A stretch of DNA of 64,000 nt, taken from the NCBI RefSeq assembly GCF_014697625.1, contig NZ_JACJSG010000036.1, forward strand, positions 23,864 to 87,863, written 5' to 3'. Below the pieces are notes generated by a model. That model was not told where the DNA came from and searched no databases. It worked only from the letters and a program-made list of their open reading frames with translations. The position numbers and the translations under genes were made by a program. Shown piece by piece: positions 27,188 through 36,578 of this stretch (positions are counted from its first letter, which is position 1; each line of letters starts with the position of its first letter). Source of the DNA: Anabaena azotica FACHB-119. GTDB lineage: Bacteria > Cyanobacteriota > Cyanobacteriia > Cyanobacteriales > Nostocaceae.

Positions 27188-27484
27188 ATGGGTAATATCA
27201 AATTTGTTAAAGAAAATAAAGAAGTGATAGCGGCGGATGGTGCTAATCTGCGCCTGAAAGCAATAGAAAATGGCGTTGACATCTATAAATTTTTTGGCAA
27301 ATTGACCAATTGTGGTGGCGCAGGTCAGTGTGGGACTTGTATTGTCGAGATAGTTGAAGGAATTGAAAATCTTTCCACGCCTACCGATGTGGAAAACAGG
27401 ATGTTGAAGAAAAAGCCAGCAAATTACCGCTTGGCTTGTCAAACCTTAGTAAATGGCCCCGTCAGCGTAGTTACTAAACCCTAA
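27188..27484 (+). CDS. 2Fe-2S ferredoxin
   Basis: A 98-residue [2Fe-2S] ferredoxin-like electron carrier. Cluster ligands are in NCGGAGQCGTC (CX5CX2C, about residues 41-50) and a distal Cys in RLACQT. The spacing differs from plant-type photosynthetic PetF (CX4CX2C), so this is a divergent ferredoxin rather than the main photosystem I acceptor. It lies between psbK and psbM on the same strand, with an independent leader (27079-27187). A partner enzyme is not evident. Confidence 0.9.
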   Translation: MGNIKFVKENKEVIAADGANLRLKAIENGVDIYKFFGKLTNCGGAGQCGTCIVEIVEGIENLSTPTDVENRMLKKKPANYRLACQTLVNGPVSVVTKP

Positions 27485-27584
27485 AGTATTGACGGTTGAG
27501 GAAGTAAAAAAAAAGAGCTAACACTGGCATCGTTGATGCTATTCTAAAGTTGTTGACTGGAAATTAGAGAGAGGCTTCCTTGCC

Positions 27585-27698
27585 ATGCAAGTTAATGACT
27601 TGGGGTTTGTTGCGAGCATTCTGTTCGTGCTAGTCCCCGCCGTGTTTTTAATTATTCTATATATCCAAACAGCCAGCCGCGAAGGTAAAAAAGATTAG
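27585..27698 (+). CDS. psbM: Photosystem II reaction centre protein M
   Basis: A 37-residue single-helix subunit located at the photosystem II dimer interface. The sequence MQVNDLGFVASILFVLVPAV and the ending IQTASREGKKD are characteristic. GAGAGAGG lies upstream of the ATG. The stop is followed after 4 bases by a dispersed inverted-repeat element, and the likely terminator is displaced to 27872. Confidence 0.97.
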   Translation: MQVNDLGFVASILFVLVPAVFLIILYIQTASREGKKD

Positions 27699-27702
27699 TT
27701 AA

Positions 27703-27846
27703 ATCAAGTTCGGCTAATTACTTACGATATGGTTGGTTTACTCGGTAATAGGTAATAGCTAATTGGTAATTGTTTTCTACCATTACCGATTACCCATTAC
27801 CAATGACCAACCACAACAAAATGATAAGTTTTTAAACGGACATAAC
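27703..27846. repeat. GGTAAT/ATTACC hairpin element (ATCAAGTTCGGCTAA end), copy 1
   Basis: About 145 bp starting ATCAAGTTCGGCTAATTACT and ending near TTTAAACGGACATAAC, with a central inverted array of GGTAATA and ATTACC units. An inverted copy with the same outer sequences is at 33048-33196. The two ends match imperfectly as inverted repeats (ATCAWGTYCG...TACTTA). Confidence 0.75.
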
Positions 27847-27871
27847 ATTAATTGCTTTTTCTACAAAATAA

Positions 27872-27907
27872 GAAACCCCTATACCCGATGGTTAAGGGGT
27901 TTTTTAT
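27872..27907 (+). terminator. Rho-independent terminator, probably of psbM
   Basis: Stem AAACCCCT (27873-27880) with AGGGGTTT (27894-27901 or one base later), then a T-run. It is 174 bp after psbM with only the repeat element in between. Confidence 0.7.
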
Positions 27908-27927
27908 TGATCAACCGCTAAAACATT

Positions 27928-28229
27928 TAAGGCTTACGCACCAAAGTTATCTGTTGAGACTGGGTGTAAGGGTTTAGCTGACTTTTCACGGGATCTGGAA
28001 GACCTCTCTCCAAACCTCTCTCCTACAAGGAGAGAGGCTTTGATTTCTCCCCCTTCCCTACTAGGGAAGGGGGCTGGGGGGTTAGGTCTGTCGTTAGCTT
28101 TTCCACATGACGTGAAAAGTCAGAAGGGTGTAGGGGTACAAGGGTTTTGAACACCTACACCCCTATACCCCCATACCCCTATACCCTTGTCCAAACCCTT
28201 GATTTTTCGTTTTCATGGGTAAGTCCCAA
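27928..28229. repeat. GGCTTACGCA-ended element interrupted by another miniature element
   Basis: Outer arms (GGCTTACGCACCAAAGTTATC and CGTTTTCATGGGTAAGTCC) match the element at 24868-25018. Its GGGTGTA-rich interior is split by a CTGACTTTTCACG element at 27978-28123. Confidence 0.72.
27978..28123. repeat. CTGACTTTTCACG-type miniature element, copy 2
   Basis: 146 bp with perfect 13-bp termini CTGACTTTTCACG/CGTGAAAAGTCAG. Flanks AAGGGTTTAG and AAGGGTGTAG match 9 of 10, consistent with a target duplication in GGGTGTA repeats. Confidence 0.85.
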
Positions 28230-28232
28230 ACA

Positions 28233-29084
28233 TTAAGCACTTGTCCTTGCTAATAATACGGGACAGGTAGCGTTGATGCGAACATAGTCTGACAGGGAAG
28301 CGCCGATGAGTCTGTCGATATCAACGAAACTTTTAGCCACTGACGGACGGCGATCGGGAGAACCGAGTAATAATAGGTCTACATTCAAATTATCTGCTAG
28401 GCGACAGATTTCTTCGCCTGGTTTACCGCTACTGATATAACAGCGAGTTTGGACACCATATTTTTGTGCTTCCGCCACTGCTGCTGCTAAGATAGGATTT
28501 TTGTCAGGGTTGATTTCTGCCGGTTCTGAGTTTTTACCCCGTAAATCTGTAGTGACGTTAGCCAACAATAATTGACTACCGGGAATACCCCGCAGTAAGA
28601 ACAAAGCCAAATTTAAGCAATGTTTGGCTGCGTCGGAATTGTCCATCGCTACCATGACACGCTTAATTCTTTTAACATAGATGTCATCTTTCACCAACAA
28701 CATGGGGCGAGAAGACAACTGGAAGACATACTGACTCACAGAGTTCGATAAAATTGATTGCAGACGCTTGAGTCCCCGTGAACCCATAATAATTAAGTCA
28801 GCGTCAATTTCATCCGCTACCTGACAAACCACATCTTTAGGATCGCCTTGGCGCAAAATTGAAGAAACCTGGCTAGGATCTAAATTCAAAGTTTGAATTG
28901 CATTCGCCAGAATTTTGCCGCCTTCCTCCCATTTATCTGTCATCGCCGATGATGTAGTTTGGGGAGTAACTACGTGCAGAACTGTCACTTTTGCAGATTG
29001 GATTGATGGCACTTCTTTTAAAGTTTTGAGCATCTCTTCTGCGTGTCCCAATCCAGAAACAGCGAGCAAAATCTTTTCTATCAT
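28233..29084 (-). CDS. Tandem universal stress protein (UspA family)
   Basis: A 283-residue cytoplasmic protein of two Usp domains (about 1-132 and 138-283). Each half has the ATP-binding-type loop: IIMGSRGLKRLQSILSNSVS in the first, and LLLGSPDRRP...IDRLIGASLSDYV, a degenerate version, in the second. Such tandem Usp proteins bind ATP or AMP and are linked to stress tolerance. Monocistronic by context. The 5' flank is a long spacer. Confidence 0.9.
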   Translation of the reverse strand: MIEKILLAVSGLGHAEEMLKTLKEVPSIQSAKVTVLHVVTPQTTSSAMTDKWEEGGKILANAIQTLNLDPSQVSSILRQGDPKDVVCQVADEIDADLIIMGSRGLKRLQSILSNSVSQYVFQLSSRPMLLVKDDIYVKRIKRVMVAMDNSDAAKHCLNLALFLLRGIPGSQLLLANVTTDLRGKNSEPAEINPDKNPILAAAVAEAQKYGVQTRCYISSGKPGEEICRLADNLNVDLLLLGSPDRRPSVAKSFVDIDRLIGASLSDYVRINATCPVLLARTSA

Positions 29085-29921
29085 CGTTAGTTCTTGTTCT
29101 TAAGGTTGATTGATTTTTAATTTTTGTTCTAGGTTCGGATGAATTTTTCATCACGTAGCTCAACAACCTAGTATTTAGGCTAGCACAATTCAAATTTTTA
29201 GCTATTAGTAATTAACACTCAAAATCATAAATCTTTTCAATGTGTTAATCTTTGTTCTCATTTGCTTGTGCTTTGTCGCTCTACTGTTTAACTAGGTTCC
29301 GATAATTAAGCTTACTCTCAATATTGCCTGATGCACTTCACAATTAATGATAATATTTATGATTTTTAACGTATATTAAATATTTTTAATTAGAAAAGGG
29401 TTAAGTATTGCAAAGATAAGGCTTTAATGATGCTCCCTGATAATGAAGCCTCTCATGTATTTACGGAGATGATACCCATATCAATAGATTTCTTTTATAT
29501 TTAAAATAGACAAAAAGAATTATGATTGTAATAAGTAGTTTTTAACTGCTGTGTTTTGACTTTAATCAGTAAAGTTAGCTTTTACGAATTTTTATATAGT
29601 TAAATGAGACGAATATATAAATTTATGTAAATTAGTTGAGCTTGTTGGTTAACCAAACTGAGCAGTTTTGGGCAATTAGGCGATCGCTAGATGATAATCA
29701 GAGTTAGTATGGAAGCGATCGCCAGAGCATCACTAATATTTGAGGATTTATCGCTGCATCCACTGATTTTCGCCTAATTCGTTAATCATTGCGTAAATCC
29801 CGAATCAAATGATAACTCTTCACACATAGCTGTAAATATTCATACTGACGCACAATACTAACAGCCATATTACACAAAGGAACGCAGAGAAATCTCTTTG
29901 CGCCCTTTGCGTTTAAAAACC
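29085..29921. other. Long AT-rich intergenic region
   Basis: About 840 bp between two minus-strand genes. It has two HIP1 sites near 29681 and 29716. No gene, tRNA or repeat family could be identified. By position it holds the promoter of the universal stress gene and the 3' flank of the M3 peptidase gene. Confidence 0.5.
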
Positions 29922-32030
29922 TCAAGCTACATCTGGCAATAAACCATTATGCTTGAGCAAAGAAACCGTACTCGGTTCCCGTCCCCGGAACTCCTCAAAC
30001 ACCTCCATTGGATGTTTGCTACCACCAAGCGCTAACACAGTATCTCGATAACGCCTACCTGTAGCTTTTACAGCCTCCTCATTTTCCAGACCAGCATCTT
30101 CAAAAGCCGCAAAAGCATCAGCACTTAATACTTCAGCCCACTTGTAGCTGTAATATCCCGCCGCATAACCACCTGCAAAGATGTGTCCAAAGGCGCACAA
30201 GAAAGAATCCTCCGGTAACGGCGGTAAAACGGTAGTATTCTCAGCTACACGATGACGCACATCGGCAGCAGTTTCATTACCACCTGGACGATAACGAGCG
30301 TGTAATTCTATATCTACACTACTAAAGTGGAGTTGCCGTAAGATAGCGCTACCACTCATATAATTACGTGCCGCCAGCAGCTTTTGATAATAATGTTCTG
30401 GGAGAGGTTCGCCAGTTTCGTAATGTTTAGCCAAGCTAAACAAGGTCTGACGCTCATAACACCAGTTTTCCATAAACTGGCTTGGTAGTTCCACAGCATC
30501 CCACTCTACATTATTAATGCCTGCGGCCCCGGTGTAGTTAACCTTGGTGAGCATATGATGTAACCCATGACCAAATTCATGGAATAGGGTTTCCACTTCG
30601 TAGAAGGTCATCAAGCTGGGTTTACCATCCACTGGTGGAGTTTGGTTACATACCAAATACGCCACAGGTAAGCGCACAGAAGTAACACCATTTTCCGTGA
30701 TTTTGGCACGGTTGATACAGGTATCCATCCATGCACCGCCACGCTTTTCGGCGGGACGACTGTAGGGGTCGAGGTAGAAATAGGCAATGGGGCTACCGCT
30801 TTCATCAGCAATTTGGAAATAACGCACATCCTCATGCCAGACTGGGGCTTGACCATCGGCTGGGGTGACGGTGATACCAAACAACCGATTTACAAGTCCA
30901 AATAAGCCGTCTAGAACTTGGGGTAGGGGGAAGTAAGGACGCAGTTCTTCGGCGGTGAAGGCAAACTTTTCTTCCCGTTGACGTTCTGCCCAAAAAGGAA
31001 TATCCCAATGTCGTAATTCTGCGGCTTCTGGCGCACCTTTGCTAGCAGCAAACGCTTTGAGTGCTTCTAAATCTTTCACGGCTGCGTCGTAACTAGCACT
31101 GCGTAATTCTTCTAACAGTGCTTCCACCGCTTCCACATTAGAAGCCATTTTACTAGCCAAGCTCAACTCAGCATAATTTGGGAAAGCTAATAAATTCGCT
31201 AATTCTTGCCGCAGTTCTAAAATTCGTTCGATGAGTGGGTTGTTATCTAACTCACCAGATGAGGCGCGGGTAATAAAAGCTTTGTAGAGCTTTTCTCGTA
31301 AATCGCGCCTTGTACTATGCTGCATGAAGGGGTTGTAGCTGGGGATGTCTAGTGTAATGCGCCAAGGGCCATTTTCTGGTGTGGCGTTTTCTTCACCAGC
31401 CGCCCTTGCTGCTTGTGCGGCTAAACTAAGTAAACTTTGGGGTAAGCCGTCGATTTCTGCTTTAGTTGTGAGGGTGAGGCTAAAGGCTGTGGTGGCATCA
31501 AGCACATGGTTAGAGAACTTAGTCGAAAGTTCTGCTAATTCCATTTGAATGGCATTGAAACGTTCCTTTGCTTCGCCTTGTAAGCCCACACCGGATAGTT
31601 CCGCATCCCGAATAGCTGCTTCCACAATTCGCTGTTGGGCTGAGTCTAAAGTATCCCAACTATCGCTGGCGCGGAGTTGTTTAAAAGCGTTGTAGATGGG
31701 TTGGCTTTGTCCCAACTGGTTAATAAACTGTACAACCCCAGGTTGTACCGCTTCATGGGCTGCACGTAGTTCTGGGCTATTTTTCACACCCATTAAATGG
31801 TTCACTATGCCCCAACTCCAAGTCAGCCGTTCGGTTAACTTTTCTAGTGGTTCAACTAAGCCCTGCCAAGTAGGCTGTATGTTAGCTTCCAAGGTGGTGA
31901 GTTCTTGTTCAAGTTCTGCCAATAGCTGTTGAAAGGCTAGTTCTACTTGTTCTGGCTGAATTTGGGTGAATGGAGGTAAGCCAGAACCTGTGAGTAAGGG
32001 ATTATGAGTAATGGTGGTATTTGCACTCAT
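29922..32030 (-). CDS. prlC: M3-family oligopeptidase A-like metallopeptidase
   Basis: A 702-residue cytoplasmic zinc oligopeptidase that degrades short peptides. The HExxH zinc motif is in TLFHEFGHGLHHML, followed by NNVEWDAVELPSQFMENW, supplying the third zinc ligand (Glu). The C-terminal FAGGYAAGYYSYKWA segment is typical of oligopeptidase A/PrlC. Length is normal (about 680-700). No signal peptide. Convergent or operon partners are not evident; the acetyltransferase gene is divergent. Confidence 0.93.
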   Translation of the reverse strand: MSANTTITHNPLLTGSGLPPFTQIQPEQVELAFQQLLAELEQELTTLEANIQPTWQGLVEPLEKLTERLTWSWGIVNHLMGVKNSPELRAAHEAVQPGVVQFINQLGQSQPIYNAFKQLRASDSWDTLDSAQQRIVEAAIRDAELSGVGLQGEAKERFNAIQMELAELSTKFSNHVLDATTAFSLTLTTKAEIDGLPQSLLSLAAQAARAAGEENATPENGPWRITLDIPSYNPFMQHSTRRDLREKLYKAFITRASSGELDNNPLIERILELRQELANLLAFPNYAELSLASKMASNVEAVEALLEELRSASYDAAVKDLEALKAFAASKGAPEAAELRHWDIPFWAERQREEKFAFTAEELRPYFPLPQVLDGLFGLVNRLFGITVTPADGQAPVWHEDVRYFQIADESGSPIAYFYLDPYSRPAEKRGGAWMDTCINRAKITENGVTSVRLPVAYLVCNQTPPVDGKPSLMTFYEVETLFHEFGHGLHHMLTKVNYTGAAGINNVEWDAVELPSQFMENWCYERQTLFSLAKHYETGEPLPEHYYQKLLAARNYMSGSAILRQLHFSSVDIELHARYRPGGNETAADVRHRVAENTTVLPPLPEDSFLCAFGHIFAGGYAAGYYSYKWAEVLSADAFAAFEDAGLENEEAVKATGRRYRDTVLALGGSKHPMEVFEEFRGREPSTVSLLKHNGLLPDVA

Positions 32031-32203
32031 GGTTAAATGTGAGCCGCATGAAATGGGTAACTATATTCTTCTAATGTAGCGATCGCAGCCAGATTTCGGC
32101 TTGCCATAATGCCAAAATGCCCAGAAAAATCATCTTAGTAACTATAAGCACTGAAGCAAAAAATGGTAGGCTCACTGTTGTAGCTGTGTGTAGGAGTTTT
32201 CCT

Positions 32204-33013
32204 GTGACTCAAGTTATTCAGGATTTATCAGCACCCGACTTAGTGACCACCCTTGAAAACAACATATTTGCAATTTTTACATACTATGCCCAAGCTAACA
32301 ATACTGAGTTTTACTTTGGCTCTAATATGATTCGTTTTGTGACTGGGGTAGCTACTCCACTTTTGAATGGTGTTATCCGTACCCAGTTGCAACCACAAGA
32401 AATAGATACAACCATTAGGGAAACGCTTGAATACTTTAGTACCAAGCAACTACCGATGTTATGGTGGACGGGGCCAGCAACTCAACCACCTGATTTGGGT
32501 AAGTATTTAGAAGCCCAGGGATTAATTAATGTAGGGATATTGTCGGGAATGGCGATTGATTTATCGGTTTTACCGCCAGAAACACCTGTGAAGGCTGATT
32601 TCGTGATTACAACCGTTAGTGATCAACAAAGTTTAAAATATTGGACAGAAATAGTAGCGATCGCTTTTGAAATTCCTGATACACAATGGGATGCCTTTTA
32701 TAACTTAGAGTTAAGCCTGGGTTGGGAATCAAAAACATTTATCCGCTTTATTGGTTATGACAATGATTTACCCGTCGCCACCTCAGCATTATACTTAGAT
32801 GGACAGGTAGCTGGGCTTTATTATGTCGCCACACGCCCAGAAGCACGCAGAAAAGGTTTTGCTAAAGCAATTGTATTAGCTGCACTATACAAAGCCCGGA
32901 GTCTGGGATACCTTGTAGCTACATTGCAAGCATCACAGATGGGAATCAATATATATCGCCAGATAGGATTTCAGGAGTACTTTCCAGTCACAATATATTC
33001 GGTAGCAGATTAA
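32204..33013 (+). CDS. GNAT-family N-acetyltransferase
   Basis: An acetyltransferase of about 269 residues. The acetyl-CoA binding block is YYVATRPEARRKGFAKAIV (R/Q-x-x-G-x-A), followed by GINIYRQIGFQEY, typical of the GNAT C-terminal half. The N-terminal half (about 1-130) is family-specific and unassigned. GTG 32204 is preferred because AGGAG lies seven bases upstream and the residues before it look non-conserved; the frame extends to ATG 32117. Substrate unknown. Confidence 0.78.
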   Translation: MTQVIQDLSAPDLVTTLENNIFAIFTYYAQANNTEFYFGSNMIRFVTGVATPLLNGVIRTQLQPQEIDTTIRETLEYFSTKQLPMLWWTGPATQPPDLGKYLEAQGLINVGILSGMAIDLSVLPPETPVKADFVITTVSDQQSLKYWTEIVAIAFEIPDTQWDAFYNLELSLGWESKTFIRFIGYDNDLPVATSALYLDGQVAGLYYVATRPEARRKGFAKAIVLAALYKARSLGYLVATLQASQMGINIYRQIGFQEYFPVTIYSVAD

Positions 33014-33047
33014 CAGCACAATATGCAGTGTCAGAAATTGGCTTTGT

Positions 33048-33196
33048 TATATCATGTCCGCTTAAATACTTATCATATATTGGGGGCTGGTAATAGGTAA
33101 TGGGTAATCGGTAATGGCTCGCAACAATTACCTATTAGCTATTACCAATTACCGACCAAAACAACCATATTATAAGTAATTAGCCGAACTTGATAT
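33048..33196. repeat. GGTAAT/ATTACC hairpin element, copy 2 (inverted)
   Basis: Reverse orientation of 27703-27846: begins TTATATCATGTCCGCTTAAA and ends TAGCCGAACTTGATA, with a central GGTAATA...ATTACCA inverted array. Located just downstream of the GNAT gene. Confidence 0.75.
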
Positions 33197-33210
33197 TACG
33201 CAAAAGTTCA

Positions 33211-33294
33211 GTTTCGTTACCACAGGATTGAGTTTCGTTACGAATACAATTGATTTCGTTACCACGCGGTTCAGTTTCGTTACCAAACGAAAAT
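33211..33294. repeat. Four 21-bp iteron-like repeats (TTTCGTTAC core)
   Basis: The 9-mer TTTCGTTAC occurs at 33212, 33233, 33254 and 33275, exactly 21 bp apart (two helical turns). Full units are GTTTCGTTACCACAGGATTG-like with variable ends. It lies between convergent genes, downstream of both. Confidence 0.85.
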
Positions 33295-33313
33295 TTAGAC
33301 CATATAGTCAAAT

Positions 33314-33619
33314 TTATTTAACTAACCGCTTGACCTCAAACCCACGCAAACCTTCCGGTTCTTCATATTCAACCTTGACATCTTGAACCACAGCAGCCGG
33401 CGGCCCTACATGACACCAACGTACCATTTCTTCTACAATTTCCCGCGCCCCTTCAAAAACTGCTTCTACACGTCCATCGGGAAGATTTCGCACCCAACCA
33501 GTTAACCCTAATTGGCTGGCGGTATCAACCGTGGCATAGCGATAGCCTACCCCTTGCACTCTCCCAGCAATGAAGACATGAGCGCGAACGAGCTGCGACT
33601 GTGGTGTAGAATTTGGCAT
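33314..33619 (-). CDS. acyP: Acylphosphatase
   Basis: A 101-residue acylphosphatase that hydrolyses carboxyl-phosphate bonds. The signature VFIAGRVQGVGYRYAT (catalytic Arg in VQGVGYR) and GWVRNLPDGRVEAVFEG (catalytic Asn) are intact. Cytoplasmic and of normal length (about 90-100). The 3' end faces the 21-bp repeat array. Confidence 0.95.
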   Translation of the reverse strand: MPNSTPQSQLVRAHVFIAGRVQGVGYRYATVDTASQLGLTGWVRNLPDGRVEAVFEGAREIVEEMVRWCHVGPPAAVVQDVKVEYEEPEGLRGFEVKRLVK

Positions 33620-33725
33620 TGACCTATCTATTGTTTACGATTACCAGTCTACATTGTTTGTGAATCAAGAACGGATTTTTTCTATTGAAATCTGCTAATT
33701 TTAAATTCCCAATTCTGCACTGCTT

Positions 33726-34103
33726 ATGTCTGAACTACCACCACTGAATACCGATACTATCTGGGGTATTCTCAACGATCAAATCGATGACGCTACAGTT
33801 ATGCAATTAGTTTGGTACTATTTGGGCTACCGCTATGACTCGGCGACAGCTAAATGGGATAATAGCTCAGTGGCTCCAGAATGGCGAGATGAGTATCCAG
33901 AACCGCCAAATTTTCTCGACAGCCGCCCAGCGACGATGAAATTAACTCGTTCAATTCCTCAACAATACAAACAAATCACCAAAGAGAAACTTGGTTTTAA
34001 GGGTTACAAAATTGGCACTTTTACACCAAGAGAAACTCGGAGAGCGACTGCTGCTAATTGGTTATTAAGTTATTTGCAGCAAAAAATTGATCAGGGTGCA
34101 TAA
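33726..34103 (+). CDS. DUF1823-family protein
   Basis: A 125-residue protein that matches my recollection of the cyanobacterial DUF1823 family (LVWYYLGYRYD, VAPEWRDEYPEPPNF, RPATMKLTRSIP, and a C-terminal basic TPRETRRATAANWLLSYL). Function unknown. It is divergent from acyP and followed by a good terminator 20 bases after the stop. Confidence 0.8.
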   Translation: MSELPPLNTDTIWGILNDQIDDATVMQLVWYYLGYRYDSATAKWDNSSVAPEWRDEYPEPPNFLDSRPATMKLTRSIPQQYKQITKEKLGFKGYKIGTFTPRETRRATAANWLLSYLQQKIDQGA

Positions 34104-34122
34104 TTGTTGGTAATAGCGATAT

Positions 34123-34149
34123 GCTAGGTATCCATTACCTAGCTTTTTT
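34123..34149 (+). terminator. Rho-independent terminator
   Basis: A perfect 8-bp stem GCTAGGTA/TACCTAGC, loop TCCAT, then six T residues. It ends the DUF1823 transcript. Confidence 0.9.
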
Positions 34150-34582
34150 ACTGTTTATTACCACAGAGACACAAAGGCACAGAGAAAAAATATTTAGATT
34201 TTTATTCTATTTTAAAAGTATTATAGCAGATGGTAGGCAATGCCCAACCTCAGTTTAAACTGCTTCTTGAATAAGAAAAATATTGTTGATATAAGACATT
34301 GGTATATATTCGATTAATAACATCATATTTAATGTTAGGTATTGAGTTTTTGGTAAAAATTGATTATTTGAGATTATCTATCTAATGATAGTAGACAATA
34401 CAAAACAGTTGAAACATCAGCTTTGAGAGAAATTGATTACCAATAAATAAACTATTGATATATGTAAGCATACATCTCTTGATAGAGGAAGAGTTGCATA
34501 ATTATTTCCGATGACCGATTTGCAAATTGATTAATAATTTAGAAAATATTTAATATCCGCATTATATATTTTACATAATTTT
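34150..34582. other. AT-rich leader of the GH13 gene
   Basis: About 430 bp with no recognisable gene or dispersed repeat apart from a short CACAGAGACACAAAGGCACAG stretch near 34160. It must hold the promoter of the downstream GH13 gene; no specific site is assigned. Confidence 0.45.
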
Positions 34583-36241
34583 ATGGCAAAGCCCATTGAA
34601 TTTAATCTATTTGCACCATATAACAAAGGCGCTGCCTTAATTGGTTCTTTTTCTGATTGGCAAGAAATACCAATGGAAAAAGGAGATGATGGTTATTTTC
34701 GGACAACTGTTGAATTAGAAGACGGTACTTATCAATATAAATTCCGTGTTCAGACAAAATCATGGTTTTTTGAAGCAGACCAATGGGTAGATGTTACAGA
34801 CCCCTACGCCACTAATATTGATGAATTAAGTGGCAAAGATAACGGCATTGTCACCATCAAAGATGGTGAAAGAATCGTTGATACTTATGTTTGGCAACAT
34901 GATGATAAACCTTTACCAGCAGACCATGAATTAGTAATTTATGAATTACACGTTGGAGATTTTTCCGGCGGAGAAGATGACCCCTATGCAAGGGGCAAAT
35001 ATAAACACGTGATTGAAAAGTTAGATTATTTGTGTGACTTGGGTATCAATGCTATTGAACTATTACCTGTAAAAGAATATCCTGGTAATTATAGTTGGGG
35101 TTATAATCCTCGCTATTTCTTTGCTACTGAAACCAGTTATGGTTCTACGGCTGAGTTAAAAAACTTAGTTGATGAATGCCATCAACGGGGTATTCGCATC
35201 ATTATGGACGGGATTTATAACCATTCAGAAGCATCCAGTCCGTTAACACAAATAGACCATGATTATTGGTATCACCATGAACCCCGTGACCCTGACAATA
35301 ACTGGGGGCCTGAATTTAATTACGAACATTATGATGAAAATTTAGACATTTACCCAGCAAGAAAATTTACTGGTGATACAGTCCGATTTTGGGTGAAAGA
35401 ATACCATATAGATGGCATTCGCTATGATGCGGCGCGGCAAATAGCCAACTATGATTTTATGCACTGGATTACGCAGGAAGCAAAAAATACTGCTGGTGCA
35501 AAACCCTTTTATAATATTGCTGAACACATCCCAGAAACAACCAGCATCACTAATGTAGATGGGCCAATGGATGGATGCTGGCATGATAGTTTCTACCACA
35601 CAATTAAAGCCCATATCTGCGGTGATAGTTTTGATTTAGAAAACCTTAAAGATGTAATTGACCCCAAGCGTCAGGGCTTTTTGGGTGCGACAAATGTAGT
35701 CAATTATCTCACAAATCATGACCATGACCATATTATGGTCGAGTTGGGTAATCGAGAAATTTTCCATGAGGAAGCTTTTAGAAGGGCTAAACTAGGCGCA
35801 GCTATTTTGATGACAGCCGTAGGTGTGCCTTTAGTTTGGATGGGTGAAGAGTTTGGCGAATATAAACCCAAGCAACAAGACCAAGCTAAAATTGATTGGA
35901 CATTGTTAGGCAATGACCTGAATCGTAGTTTATTTGACTACTATAAAGGACTGATTGCTTTGCGTAAGAGTAATCATGCCTTGTATACAGAAAATATTGA
36001 CTTCATCCACGAAAATGCAGAAGCTAAGGTATTAGCCTACAGTCGTTGGAATGAAGAAGGTTCTCGTGTGGTAGTGGTGGCAAATTTCTCCGAAACCTTC
36101 TTAGCTGGTTATCATGTCCCCAATTTTCCCTCCGGTGGTACATGGCATGAGTGGACTGGGAACTATGATGTGGAAGCTGGTGATGATGGCATCATGACTG
36201 ATATCGGCCCTTATGAAGCTAAGGTGTTTGTTTGGCAGTAG
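34583..36241 (+). CDS. GH13 alpha-amylase/branching-enzyme-like glycosidase
   Basis: A 552-residue cytoplasmic GH13 enzyme. Residues 1-95 form a CBM48/E-set domain (NLFAPYNKGAALIGSFSDW), and the TIM barrel follows. Catalytic residues: nucleophile D282 (GIRYDAARQ), acid/base E314 (NIAEHIPE) and transition-state Asp D380 (TNHDHDHI). Other blocks are IMDGIYNHSE and WMGEEFGEYKP. Domain order resembles branching or trehalohydrolase-type enzymes acting on alpha-glucans, but it is shorter than GlgB and lacks its N-terminal extension. Substrate is not certain. No adjacent glycogen genes. Confidence 0.88.
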   Translation: MAKPIEFNLFAPYNKGAALIGSFSDWQEIPMEKGDDGYFRTTVELEDGTYQYKFRVQTKSWFFEADQWVDVTDPYATNIDELSGKDNGIVTIKDGERIVDTYVWQHDDKPLPADHELVIYELHVGDFSGGEDDPYARGKYKHVIEKLDYLCDLGINAIELLPVKEYPGNYSWGYNPRYFFATETSYGSTAELKNLVDECHQRGIRIIMDGIYNHSEASSPLTQIDHDYWYHHEPRDPDNNWGPEFNYEHYDENLDIYPARKFTGDTVRFWVKEYHIDGIRYDAARQIANYDFMHWITQEAKNTAGAKPFYNIAEHIPETTSITNVDGPMDGCWHDSFYHTIKAHICGDSFDLENLKDVIDPKRQGFLGATNVVNYLTNHDHDHIMVELGNREIFHEEAFRRAKLGAAILMTAVGVPLVWMGEEFGEYKPKQQDQAKIDWTLLGNDLNRSLFDYYKGLIALRKSNHALYTENIDFIHENAEAKVLAYSRWNEEGSRVVVVANFSETFLAGYHVPNFPSGGTWHEWTGNYDVEAGDDGIMTDIGPYEAKVFVWQ

Positions 36242-36276
36242 AAAGACTGCTGAGTGCTGAGTAGTGTCATGGTCTT

Positions 36277-36293
36277 GGTGGGCATTGCCCACC
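36277..36293. terminator. GGTGGGC hairpin after the GH13 gene
   Basis: Stem GGTGGGC/GCCCACC with a 3-nt loop, followed by CTACTTTTATTT. A similar GGGTGGGCAATGCCCACC hairpin follows sppA at about 63851-63868, so it may be a dispersed repeat used as a terminator. Confidence 0.5.
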
Positions 36294-36311
36294 CTACTTT
36301 TATTTCAGTAT

Positions 36312-36419
36312 ATACAGCATATTTTGGGTAGATGAGGTACAAGTGTAGAACCCAAAACCAAGTAGAGACGTTACATGTAACGTCTCTACAGTATTTCACG
36401 AATATCGAAACTGCTGTAA
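36312..36419. repeat. Palindrome-centred inverted-repeat element, copy 3
   Basis: The fullest copy: TACAGCATATTTTGGGTAGA at left, the 28-bp palindrome at 36362-36389, then ATTTCACGAATATCGAAACTG and CTGTAA at right. Terminal TACAGCA/TGCTGTA-like inverted repeats. Confidence 0.78.
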
Positions 36420-36578
36420 ATAAAAGTTGCAGGAAACAACTGACAAGGGCAGCGCGGTAGAATTAAATAATGTCTAGTATTTTTGACTTAACTCCTGAAT
36501 TTGCGTTGTACATTTCCTCTACAATATGGATGGTCAATACGCTCGCAATATCATTCAGGGAATCTCAAGAACTTTTCT

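Noticed and set aside
29085..29921. Possible tRNA or small gene in the long spacer
   Set aside because: No T-arm/anticodon pattern, ribosome site plus frame, or terminator could be found on either strand.
34104..34582. Possible small RNA or gene in the GH13 leader
   Set aside because: Apart from the terminator at 34123 no structured or coding signal could be supported.
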